Assembly: GCF_014196715.1 (NCBI RefSeq)
Contig: NZ_JACIEF010000003.1
Location: 711,874-775,873, forward strand
Reading direction: 5' to 3'
DNA: 64,000 nt
Source: Pedobacter zeae
GTDB lineage: Bacteria > Bacteroidota > Bacteroidia > Sphingobacteriales > Sphingobacteriaceae
Made by a program: the position numbers and the translations under genes. Below are positions 8,060-16,011 of this stretch, piece after piece. Positions within the stretch are counted from its first letter, which is position 1. Every line of letters starts with the position of its first letter. The notes under the pieces were generated by a model that was not told where the DNA came from, searched no databases, and worked only from the letters and a program-made list of their open reading frames with translations.

Positions 8060-8713
8060 TCACCGGGATAATATTTTAGGAAAACCAGTAATAAATTCGG
8101 TACCTAAACAGCCTTTTTTGATTACAATTTCTACTCTATCATCTGGCTGTATACTTCTTAATTTCAGAAACAAATAAAATATGCCAGAAACTTTCATCTT
8201 ACCCAAATTATAGAACACAACATAATAACTTGTAGATCGGCCAATTGTCTTCATCGACTTTTCTATCACCTGTGTTTCCATATTACTTTTATCTTTTACC
8301 CATAAGCGGTTTATAAATAGAAGTAAGATATCAGAAAACCAGAATTTTGATGCAAATATTAAAACTGTGATCTGAAAAACATAGTTCCAAATGATAGAAA
8401 CTAAACTCCCATCTTTTACAAATCCCCGACCGTAACAGAAGTAAAGTATTAAAAAAGGGATAGTTAAGACATAACTCAAAATATTAATCTCTCGACTAAA
8501 CTTGGTTTCTCTCATTGTAATATGGATATCAACAACCAAGAGAGACAATAACGGGATTAACAAAAGCCATTTCCAATGGGTGTTTCCTGAATAAAGCCCC
8601 CATATGCAAAACGGAATAAAGGCAGCAGGCAGTTGCCAGCTCCGCCCGCAAATGAGAAACAACAATACCCAAAAAGCCACCAGAGGCAAAGCAATAAGAA
8701 AATAATCAGGCAT
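8060..8713 (-). CDS. Hypothetical multi-pass membrane protein
   Basis: 217 residues that I do not assign to a family. About five hydrophobic segments fall in the first ~135 residues (near 5-22, 27-42, 48-64, 80-97 and 108-132). A soluble C-terminal tail of about 80 residues ends in VEIVIKKGCLGTEFITGFPKILSR. No motif is seen. It stands alone between convergent and divergent neighbours, and codon use is ordinary. The ATG at 8713 is the only reasonable start. Confidence 0.7.
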   Translation of the reverse strand: MPDYFLIALPLVAFWVLLFLICGRSWQLPAAFIPFCIWGLYSGNTHWKWLLLIPLLSLLVVDIHITMRETKFSREINILSYVLTIPFLILYFCYGRGFVKDGSLVSIIWNYVFQITVLIFASKFWFSDILLLFINRLWVKDKSNMETQVIEKSMKTIGRSTSYYVVFYNLGKMKVSGIFYLFLKLRSIQPDDRVEIVIKKGCLGTEFITGFPKILSR

Positions 8714-8978
8714 CTGAACTATAATTTAGGGAAGTTATTATTTTTTTCGAACTTCGGCTATAATCAGGATTTAATGGTTTAACAAACTTTGGAGAAACCA
8801 ACGGTTGGGATCAAATATTTCAAACAATCACCTATTCTCCACTAAACCTATAGACCAATTATAATTTGCTTTGGACCGCCAAAAACCTTTAACTTTTGTT
8901 TTTAATCAACTCAAAGCATATAAAATACTGAATATAATAGGATTGCAAAATTATCTAGAATATTTCTAAATAGGAGAA
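8714..8978. other. Divergent intergenic region
   Basis: About 310 bp separate the membrane protein from the reductase. Apart from the reductase promoter at its right end, I see only AT-rich sequence: no repeats, no RNA fold I recognise and no open frame. Confidence 0.6.
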
Positions 8979-9005
8979 TTGATTTGACTTTATTTTGTAA
9001 CTTTG
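8979..9005 (+). promoter_or_regulatory. Promoter of the ferredoxin-NADP reductase gene
   Basis: TAACTTTG at 8998-9005 fits the TAnnTTTG -7 box; a TTG at 8979-8981 is a weak -33 candidate with a 16-nt spacer. The -7 box overlaps an upstream in-frame TTG at 9003, ruling that codon out as the start. Confidence 0.6.
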
Positions 9006-9023
9006 CGTCAAATTTTTTCTTTA

Positions 9024-10034
9024 ATGATCACTACTGATATAGCCATAATAGGCGCTGGTCCGGTTGGTTTATTTGCCATTTTTGAAGCCGGTTTATTAAA
9101 AATGCGTTGTCATTTAATTGATTACCTTCCTCAGGTTGGTGGTCAGCTGTCTGAAATTTATCCTAAAAAACCGATATACGATATTCCAGGTTATCCTTCT
9201 GTGCTGGCTCAGGAACTTATCGATAATTTAATGGAGCAAGCCAAACCTTTCCACCCAACGTTTACTTTAGGCGAGCGTATAGAAGGTTTAGAAAAGCGTG
9301 GCGAAGCCGATTTCGTTTTAACCACCAATATGGGTACCGTTATCGAAGCTAAGGTGGTGGTTATTGCCGGTGGTTTAGGATGTTTCGAGCCACGTAAACC
9401 AGCTGTAGAAAATTTAGAAAACTTTGAAAACGGTAAGGGAGTAAACTACATGATCCTTGACCCAGAGAAGTACCGCAATCAGAAAATGGTAATTGCAGGT
9501 GGTGGCGATTCTGCTTTAGACTGGACCATCTACCTGGCAGAAGTTTGCTCTGAACTGACTTTGGTACACAGAAGTGAAAGTTTCCGTGGTGCACCCGATT
9601 CTGTTGCCAAAGTAATGGCATTGGCAGAAAGCGGAAAAATTAACCTGGTTTTAAACAGCAACCTTCAGGCCGTATATGGAACAGATAAGCTGGAGCAGGT
9701 TGAAATTGTTCAGAACCGTACCATGGAAAAAACTGTTGTAGAAGCCGATCACCTGATTCCTTTGTTTGGCTTAAGCCCTAAATTAGGCCCTATTGAAGAT
9801 TGGAACCTCAACATCAGCAAAAGTGCCATCGAAGTGAATGTTGATGATTATTCGACAAACATCCCTGGAATTTATGCCATCGGCGATATTAATACCTACA
9901 CCAATAAGCTAAAATTAATTCTTTGTGGTTTCCATGAGGCAGCATTAATGAGCCACAGTGCTTATTCTTACATGAACCCTGGTGTGAAATATACGATGAA
10001 ATATACCACCGTAAACGGGGTTTCGGAATTTTAA
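9024..10034 (+). CDS. Ferredoxin-NADP(+) reductase, type 2 (thioredoxin-reductase-like)
   Basis: 336 residues from ATG 9024; an in-frame TTG at 9003 lies within the -7 promoter box and is rejected. The FAD-binding GxGxxG is at the N-terminus (IIGAGPVGLF), the NADPH-binding Rossmann motif follows midway (IAGGGDSALDW), and the FAD-contacting YAIGDI is near the C-terminus. The redox CxxC of thioredoxin reductases is absent, as expected for type 2 ferredoxin-NADP reductases. It moves electrons between NADPH and ferredoxin. A [2Fe-2S] ferredoxin gene begins 36 bp downstream, which strongly suggests a working pair. It is soluble and cytoplasmic. Confidence 0.9.
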   Translation: MITTDIAIIGAGPVGLFAIFEAGLLKMRCHLIDYLPQVGGQLSEIYPKKPIYDIPGYPSVLAQELIDNLMEQAKPFHPTFTLGERIEGLEKRGEADFVLTTNMGTVIEAKVVVIAGGLGCFEPRKPAVENLENFENGKGVNYMILDPEKYRNQKMVIAGGGDSALDWTIYLAEVCSELTLVHRSESFRGAPDSVAKVMALAESGKINLVLNSNLQAVYGTDKLEQVEIVQNRTMEKTVVEADHLIPLFGLSPKLGPIEDWNLNISKSAIEVNVDDYSTNIPGIYAIGDINTYTNKLKLILCGFHEAALMSHSAYSYMNPGVKYTMKYTTVNGVSEF

Positions 10035-10051
10035 GCTTTCTGCTATATTTG
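10021..10051 (+). promoter_or_regulatory. Promoter candidate for the ferredoxin gene
   Basis: TATATTTG at 10044-10051 is a perfect -7 box. TTTC at 10021-10024 is one base off the TTTG -33 box with the ideal 19-nt spacer. It overlaps the end of the reductase gene, so the ferredoxin can be transcribed on its own as well as by read-through. Confidence 0.6.
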
Positions 10052-10070
10052 CGATAATAAAGAGAGCAAA

Positions 10071-10397
10071 ATGGAAAACAACATTACTATATATATGCAG
10101 GAGCCGGATGGCTCGGTTACCGAACACGTTGCCCCAACCGATATGGGCCTTAGCCTGATGGAGTTTTTAAAAGCATCAGAATATGATATTCTTGCTACCT
10201 GTGGCGGAATGGCCCTGTGCGCAACCTGCTGTGTTGATGTTTTGGAAGGCGAAGAGAAGCTTAACGAAATGACAGACGATGAGTATGCCATGCTTGATAC
10301 TTTGCCTGATCTGTTACCAAACTCACGTTTAGCCTGCCAGTTGCAGTTAAACAATAGCATGGACGGATTAAAAGTAAAATTACACGGCGTAAGCTAG
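10071..10397 (+). CDS. [2Fe-2S] ferredoxin
   Basis: 108 residues with the adrenodoxin-type cluster ligands: C44-GGMAL-C50-AT-C53 and a distant fourth Cys near residue 89 (LACQL). The early acidic stretch and the DDEYAMLD segment are typical of the ISC-type/adrenodoxin-like subgroup rather than plant ferredoxins. The protein is cytoplasmic and acidic. It lies 36 bp after the ferredoxin-NADP reductase, the likely electron partner, and is followed by a strong terminator. An extra Cys (C54) sits directly beside the third ligand. The electron acceptor is not identifiable from this window. Confidence 0.92.
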   Translation: MENNITIYMQEPDGSVTEHVAPTDMGLSLMEFLKASEYDILATCGGMALCATCCVDVLEGEEKLNEMTDDEYAMLDTLPDLLPNSRLACQLQLNNSMDGLKVKLHGVS

Positions 10398-10421
10398 TGC
10401 TTAAATAACATAAATAAAAAT

Positions 10422-10448
10422 GGCGATATCAAAAGTATCGCCTTTTTT
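10422..10448 (+). terminator. Rho-independent terminator after ferredoxin
   Basis: Stem GGCGATA (10422-10428) with TATCGCC (10436-10442), a 7-nt loop, then six T. Confidence 0.9.
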
Positions 10449-10452
10449 GTTG

Positions 10453-10473
10453 GTCGAGATCTGCAATCTCGAC
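10453..10473. repeat. Small hairpin repeat
   Basis: 8-bp perfect arms, GTCGAGAT and ATCTCGAC, around CTGCA. It lies right after the terminator and is not associated with a gene, so it is a candidate dispersed REP-like element. Confidence 0.55.
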
Positions 10474-10558
10474 TCTCTGTATTGTTGATTGGTAATACAC
10501 CTTAACGATTAAAATCTAAAGAATTATAAACCGCCAACAGCGAACTGCAAACTGATAT

Positions 10559-10657
10559 GGGCGTTACCCAAGCTATGCAAGGGTCGGGCTTTTCAGGGCT
10601 ACGCTTCGCTCCGGTACCGATGAAAAATCGGTACCGGACCCTTACAATCCCTAACGC
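10559..10657. repeat. Structured intergenic repeat element with nested inverted repeats
   Basis: About 99 bp bounded by GCGTTA (10561-10566) and TAACGC (10652-10657). Inside are AAGGGTC (10579-10585) with GACCCTT (10637-10643) and an 11-bp perfect hairpin (10611-10621 with 10627-10637, loop GAAAA). The GCGTTACCC...CAATCCCTAACGC frame resembles dispersed intergenic repeats I recall from Bacteroidota genomes. The hairpin core CCGATGAAAAATCGG also occurs in the 3.99-4.95 kb tandem repeat. Elsewhere between 10398 and 10710 I see nothing else. Confidence 0.7.
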
Positions 10658-10710
10658 GGATATATCGCGATTGAGGAAATCCCGGCCAATAAGTATTTAC
10701 CTAATAATTT

Positions 10711-13317
10711 CTATTGCATATTTACTTTCTGTTTCTCAACATTCCAGCCGTAAACCTCTATCGCCAGGTTGCTTTGTTTACCGGTATATTCTACAACCAC
10801 TGTTTTACTTTCACCAGGCAAAATGCTTACATAATTATCATCGTAAAACGCCGGCAATATCCGTTCGCCGGTATTGCCATTTATTAAAGCAATACGGTTA
10901 AAAAAGGCAACAGGATTTCCGGCAGCGTTACTTAAGGTTACAATCACTTTTCCATTCTTCTGATCGATAGCAGTAATTTTTAACGGTGCCTTTCTGATGT
11001 TCTTTAAACCCGAATATTCCCCATCTTTTCCGGCCAGCCAATAGGTGTTTTCGCTTAAAATATTTTGCTTCTGATCTAAAATCCTTAACGAAACAAATAC
11101 ACCTTCTTTTTTATCCAGTTTGGTTAAAAATTGGTTCATAGGAAAGAGTCTCCTCACTGAAGACGGACCAACCGAGTTGAAGGCCTGAGAGTAGAAATAG
11201 TCTTTCCCTTCCATATCATAAGCTTTGGCCTGTACCATTAAGTTGTTCCTCGTAGTAAAACCATTATTTACAATCGTAACCATACTATCTAAAGGATTCA
11301 TCATCACATGCAGCGGTTCGCTCCCTTTCCTTAAACCATATAAACAGGCATTTGGATCAAGATAATAATCGTACATCTGTCCGCGCATGGCTGTCCAGGG
11401 GTTTTGGGTTTTCCAGATGATGGAACCGGTGTACCAATCCCACATTTTGTTGGAAAAGCCTTCCATTAATGCTCTATATTGATCATAATTAACCAATTGT
11501 GCTTTCATGGCAAAATCTTCTGCACTTTTTGGCTTCCCATACGGATTAAGGTATTGCTCGTATGAAATATATTTATGATAATCCCACACCGAATCGGGCT
11601 TGGCTTTGTATTGTGGTGCAATAAGGTTTTCTTTTGGGATAAAACGCAACAGCGAAGCATAGTCGCCCACACCTACCGATCCAACTTCTGAATTATAAGG
11701 GAAAGTTCGGTTAGCCCAAAAGGTTTTGGTATCCTGTATTCCATAAGGTCCGTCACCATTACCACCGATTGAATTGAACGACATTTCGTCGCTGTTAGAG
11801 AAATCGAAAAACTTTCTTGTACCATCCAGGCGTGGCAGAATATCGTTCTTTAAAGGTTCTAAAATATCTTCAGGTGGGGTAATTTCATTTCCTCCGCACC
11901 AAAAAGCGAGTGAAGCATGGTTTCGTACCATTTTGATCTGGTCTTCAATCGCATTTAAAATTAGATTATGATCGTCAGGATAATTTCTGCGTGTCCATTG
12001 ATCTTCCTTCTTCATCGGGTCTACCCAACGGCCGTTGCAATCGCCGCTGAACCAGAAATCCTGAAAAACCAATAAACCATATTTATCGCAAGCATTGTAA
12101 AACTCCGGTCTTTCCAAAATTGCCCCACCCCAGATCCTGATCAGGTTAAGGTTCATATCTTTATGGTACCGTACTTCTGCATCATAACGGGCATCACTAA
12201 AACGCAGCATTGCATCACTGATAATCCAGTTACCTCCTTTAATAAAAATCTTTTGCCCGTTTACAAAAGCTCCCATACTCCGGGTATGCTCATTCCAGAT
12301 ATTATCAATCTGGCGAACTCCCACTTTAAGCTGCTCCCGATCTGATACCCCGTTGGCTGTTACAAATTCGATTTTCACGTCATATAGATTTTGCGGTCCA
12401 TATCCGCTTGGCCACCACAGTTTAGGGTTTTCGAGCTGTAAATCTGGGAGTTTAACTATTGTGGTTTTATTGGCGGCAAGGGTAGCCGGCTGCCTAACCA
12501 GTTTACCTGCAAGCTGATATTGTAAAATGCCCGAAACAGGTTTACTGGTTGGATTTTCAACTTCGACCGAAACTTTAATGGTAGCAGGATCCTGTTTGCC
12601 TTCCGGTAACCGTTTACCTGGCACCAACGTGATTACCTGGGGGTTTTGGATATTGATGCCTTTGGTTTTTTCGATCGTTACCTTATCCCAGATCCCTGTA
12701 TTACGGTCGCGGATGGGTTGTATCCAGTCCCAGCCAGCAGTATATTGCGTGGTTAACCCTTTGGCAATCGTTCCGTCTCCGCCCTGGCCGCCATTGGGGT
12801 TACCCGGAAAATCGGGTGGATAAACGACAACTGCAAGCCTGTTTTTACCGTTTGCGGCAAGCAGTTTGGTAATATTGTACTGTGCCCTTAAATGCATGCC
12901 CACCTGTGTTTTGGCATTTACCTTTTTCCCGTTCAGGTAAATCTCAGCCTTGTAATTTATCCCTCTAAACTGTAGCCAAACCTGTTCATTACCAACGGCC
13001 TGCTCCTGAAAATCTTTTACGAACCAATACGTATAATAATCGTTGCCTGTTTTATATACATCTGGTATTTTTTCGTTGTTCATCCCATAAAATGGATCAG
13101 GAACTTTTTTATTGTTTAACAAGGTGGTTAAAACCGTTCCGGGCACTGTTGCGGGCATCCAGCTGTTAAGCGAAAAACCGGGTTTAGAAATTTCTGGGCC
13201 GGTAGACTGCGCATCTTTGATATTGGCGCAAAGCCAGCCCGAGTTTAATTCGTAACGCTGTTGTGCATTTCCGTACAGAACCGAAAAAAGTAAAAGGAAT
13301 AGAAATGTTTTCTTCAT
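10711..13317 (-). CDS. Glycoside hydrolase family 2 (beta-mannosidase / endo-beta-mannosidase or exo-glucosaminidase type)
   Basis: 868 residues with a Sec signal peptide (cleavage near GNAQQ, residue 18-20). The order is: N-terminal sugar-binding jelly roll (about 25-215), Ig-like domain (about 225-335), TIM barrel (about 340-660) and C-terminal beta domains. The acid/base Glu is E478 in WCGGNE and the nucleophile E544 in YNSEVG. The overall layout is that of the GH2 branch holding exo-beta-D-glucosaminidases and plant-type mannosylglycoprotein endo-beta-mannosidases; specificity cannot be fixed by reading alone. GH92 alpha-mannosidase lies 12 bp upstream on the same strand, so the two are cotranscribed and should act in the periplasm or at the surface on mannose-containing glycans. 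Confidence 0.88.
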   Translation of the reverse strand: MKKTFLFLLLFSVLYGNAQQRYELNSGWLCANIKDAQSTGPEISKPGFSLNSWMPATVPGTVLTTLLNNKKVPDPFYGMNNEKIPDVYKTGNDYYTYWFVKDFQEQAVGNEQVWLQFRGINYKAEIYLNGKKVNAKTQVGMHLRAQYNITKLLAANGKNRLAVVVYPPDFPGNPNGGQGGDGTIAKGLTTQYTAGWDWIQPIRDRNTGIWDKVTIEKTKGINIQNPQVITLVPGKRLPEGKQDPATIKVSVEVENPTSKPVSGILQYQLAGKLVRQPATLAANKTTIVKLPDLQLENPKLWWPSGYGPQNLYDVKIEFVTANGVSDREQLKVGVRQIDNIWNEHTRSMGAFVNGQKIFIKGGNWIISDAMLRFSDARYDAEVRYHKDMNLNLIRIWGGAILERPEFYNACDKYGLLVFQDFWFSGDCNGRWVDPMKKEDQWTRRNYPDDHNLILNAIEDQIKMVRNHASLAFWCGGNEITPPEDILEPLKNDILPRLDGTRKFFDFSNSDEMSFNSIGGNGDGPYGIQDTKTFWANRTFPYNSEVGSVGVGDYASLLRFIPKENLIAPQYKAKPDSVWDYHKYISYEQYLNPYGKPKSAEDFAMKAQLVNYDQYRALMEGFSNKMWDWYTGSIIWKTQNPWTAMRGQMYDYYLDPNACLYGLRKGSEPLHVMMNPLDSMVTIVNNGFTTRNNLMVQAKAYDMEGKDYFYSQAFNSVGPSSVRRLFPMNQFLTKLDKKEGVFVSLRILDQKQNILSENTYWLAGKDGEYSGLKNIRKAPLKITAIDQKNGKVIVTLSNAAGNPVAFFNRIALINGNTGERILPAFYDDNYVSILPGESKTVVVEYTGKQSNLAIEVYGWNVEKQKVNMQ

Positions 13318-13329
13318 TATTTTTTAGCA

Positions 13330-15588
13330 TTATTGATTTGAAACAGGCCTGTCTTCGGGTTTTACACCCCAGGTTTCGGATGGTTTACTTCCCATGTAAA
13401 TCTGAATATTTCCTCCGGCAACAATGGCTTTATGAAGAATATACGACTTGTTATAAGGTTTCCCGTTCAGGATAATTTTTTGGATGTATTTGTTCTCAGC
13501 ACTGTTACCTATTACTTTGATATTAAACTTTTTATTACCCGCCAATGTAATGGTTGCATGGTTAAGCAAAGGGGTTCCGAAAACGTAAGCCCCGTTTGCA
13601 GGATTAACAGGATAAAAACCCATTGCCGAAAAAACATACCAGGCACTCATCTGGCCCACATCTTCGTTACCGCATAATCCATCAGGTTTTGAAGAATAAA
13701 AGTCATGATCGATTTTACGGATGAGGTCGGCTGTTTTCCATGGCATACCCGCATAAGCATATAAATAGGTAATATGGTGACCAGGTTCGTTACCCTGTGC
13801 ATAATTCCCGATCAGGCCCGAAATGTCGGGAGAACTGTTTTCGCCCAGATCAGCTTTTACCGAAAACAATGAATCCAATTTATTTACAAATGGTTTGTCG
13901 CCGCCAAATAGTTTAATCAATCCTTCTACATCCTGGGGCACCAGCCAGGTATACTGCCAGGCGTTTCCTTCGGTATAATCATCTTCGCGGTGTTTGGAAG
14001 CTACCGGGCTGAAAGGTACCCTCCATGTGCCATCGGCTAATTTCCCCCGCATAAACTGCACATCTTTATCAAAATATGCTTTATACAGCTCTGCTCTTTT
14101 GCTGAAATATTGATAATCTTTGGTTTTGTTCAGTGCTTTGGCAAACATTGCGATACAATAGTCATCAATGGCGTATTCCAAAGCCTTAGCTACTGATTCA
14201 TTTACTTTATCCGCAGGAATATATTTTAGCTGCTGAATATAATCGATGCCATCGGTTTTCTGCATGGCCGATTGTTTTACCGCTTCAAAAGCCAGGTTCA
14301 CGTCAAAGCCCCGGTACCCTTTTAAATAAGCATCTGCAATTACCGGAACAGCGTGGTAGCCCACCATGGTATTGGTTTCGCTTCCCATTAAATGCCAAAC
14401 CGGTAATTTTCCCTGCTGCTTATAAATGGCCAGCATGGTATTGACTACGTCGCTTACCTTTTCCGGGTGAAGGATAGTGTATAATGGATTAGCTGCTCTA
14501 TAGGTATCCCATAGTGAAAAGGTGGTAAGGTTGTTGAAATTTGCTTTTTTGTATACCTTTTTATCTGTTCCACGGTAATCTTTATTTACATCGTTAAATA
14601 AAGATGGTGCGATCATAGTATGGTACAATGCGGTATAAAATACCTTTTTGGTGGTATTGGATGCACCAATATCAACTTTAGACAGTTCCTTTTCCCATTT
14701 TGCATCGGCATTTTTAACTGTCGATGCAAAATCCCAGCCAGGTAATTCTGTGTTTAGGTTTAAAATGGCATTTGCTGAGCTTACAGGCGATAAAGCAACT
14801 TTTAACTGTAGTTTTTCGTGGTTGATAACATCAAAATTAACAACAGCCTTTAACTTTTTACCTGATAATCCGGCACCGTTTTTAACTACTGTACTATCAT
14901 AAAGCACAAGATTTTTAATCGGTTGCGAAAGTTTAATCACAAAATATAAACGTTGATCGCTGGCCCAGCCTTTCGAATTACGATGCCCTACCAGGGTGGT
15001 AGCATCGAGCTGCTTCAATGAAGCAGATACCGGCGCATCCCATCCAATGCCCTCAATTAAATCGATGATGATATGGGGATTTTCGGCCCCTTTTTTAAAG
15101 GTATATTGATGAAAACCGACCCTTTCGGTAGCGGTTAGTTCGGCTTTAATATCATATTTATCGAGCAGTACGCTGTAATAACCTGCTTTTGCCACTTCAT
15201 TCTGATGTGAAGATTTAGACAGGTAACCATGCTGATCGTCGGCGGTTTTACCTTTCTCTAATAACAATTTACCTGTTGCTGGCATGATCGAAATATCGCC
15301 CAGATCACCGATTCCTGTACCACTTAGATGGGTATGCGCAAAACCAGTGATGGTGTTACTGATGTAATTGTAACCACTGCACCAGTCCCAGCCCTCAAAA
15401 ATATTGTTTGGCCCGAGCTGTACCGCCCCGTAAGGAACATTGGCCCCTACAAAAACGTGTCCGTGTTTTGCCGATCCGATCAGTGGATCTACATACTGCG
15501 TAAGCTTGGCTTTCTGCTGTGCCGCAGTACTAAGGACAAATAGAGAACTGGCTAAAAATAGAACAAAAGAGGCTTTATTGAACTGCAT
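13330..15588 (-). CDS. GH92 alpha-mannosidase
   Basis: 752 residues with a signal peptide (cleavage after STAA, about residue 23). GH92 hallmarks are present: YVDPLIGSAKHGHVFVGA at the N-terminus, GFAHTHLSGTG, and the C-terminal catalytic block GNEDVGQMSAWYVFSAMGF that holds the acid and base residues. GH92 enzymes are calcium-dependent inverting exo-alpha-mannosidases that remove alpha-1,2/1,3/1,4/1,6 mannose from N-glycans and yeast mannan. It heads a two-gene operon with the GH2 enzyme (12-bp gap). A perfect 14-bp palindrome of LacI type sits about 42 bp before its ATG, suggesting repression by a LacI-family regulator. Confidence 0.94.
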   Translation of the reverse strand: MQFNKASFVLFLASSLFVLSTAAQQKAKLTQYVDPLIGSAKHGHVFVGANVPYGAVQLGPNNIFEGWDWCSGYNYISNTITGFAHTHLSGTGIGDLGDISIMPATGKLLLEKGKTADDQHGYLSKSSHQNEVAKAGYYSVLLDKYDIKAELTATERVGFHQYTFKKGAENPHIIIDLIEGIGWDAPVSASLKQLDATTLVGHRNSKGWASDQRLYFVIKLSQPIKNLVLYDSTVVKNGAGLSGKKLKAVVNFDVINHEKLQLKVALSPVSSANAILNLNTELPGWDFASTVKNADAKWEKELSKVDIGASNTTKKVFYTALYHTMIAPSLFNDVNKDYRGTDKKVYKKANFNNLTTFSLWDTYRAANPLYTILHPEKVSDVVNTMLAIYKQQGKLPVWHLMGSETNTMVGYHAVPVIADAYLKGYRGFDVNLAFEAVKQSAMQKTDGIDYIQQLKYIPADKVNESVAKALEYAIDDYCIAMFAKALNKTKDYQYFSKRAELYKAYFDKDVQFMRGKLADGTWRVPFSPVASKHREDDYTEGNAWQYTWLVPQDVEGLIKLFGGDKPFVNKLDSLFSVKADLGENSSPDISGLIGNYAQGNEPGHHITYLYAYAGMPWKTADLIRKIDHDFYSSKPDGLCGNEDVGQMSAWYVFSAMGFYPVNPANGAYVFGTPLLNHATITLAGNKKFNIKVIGNSAENKYIQKIILNGKPYNKSYILHKAIVAGGNIQIYMGSKPSETWGVKPEDRPVSNQ

Positions 15589-16011
15589 GTGTGCTTATAA
15601 TTACTTACATTGAATTTAAAACCATAAAAGTAAAACGTTTTACGTTTATTTTCTCATAAAAGTGTGAAAGAATATGTTGAAATAAAGTAAAAGCAATGGA
15701 TTTGGAGGCCCTTTATCATGGGCTTAGTTGTCATTACTAAGCTTGTGGAAGAACCTCTTTTAAAACACCTTAAAGGCGTTTCGACAGGCTCAACGTGACA
15801 AATTAGAAGAGAAATTATAGCTTATGATACTGCCTCTTTGAACATGAGAAATCGTCATTGCGGGAAGGCCTTTTTTGCTTACAAAGCCATCTTATTTACC
15901 ACATAAGGGATATAAGAACATTTAAGCTTGTGTGCCCTTAAATTTCTTATATGGTTGAAACTAATAGAAAGATCCTTCACTGTGTTCAGGATGACAATGA
16001 GTATAACTCTT
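15589..16011. other. Intergenic region with repeat relics
   Basis: 423 bp between GH29 and GH92. It holds the palindrome listed separately, a 7-bp hairpin near 15722-15742 (GCTTAGT/ACTAAGC), and short stretches resembling dispersed Bacteroidota intergenic repeats: TTTCGACAGGCTCAACGTGA near 15779, CGTCATTGCGGGAAGGCC near 15853, and GATCCTTCACTGTGTTCAGG near 15971. No open frame or RNA gene is recognisable. Confidence 0.6.
15630..15643. promoter_or_regulatory. Perfect 14-bp palindrome, candidate LacI-family operator
   Basis: GTAAAACGTTTTAC is fully self-complementary with the central CG typical of LacI/GalR operators. It lies 42 bp upstream of the GH92 start, near where a promoter would be. 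A LacI-family gene is in the window at 45385, but a link to it is inference. Confidence 0.65.

Noticed and set aside
10043..10360. Minus-strand frame opposite the ferredoxin gene
   Set aside because: The ferredoxin cysteine pattern is clear on the plus strand, so this is antisense.
10557..10901. Frame across the nested inverted repeat element
   Set aside because: It starts in the repeat and runs antisense into the GH2 gene; coding is not credible.
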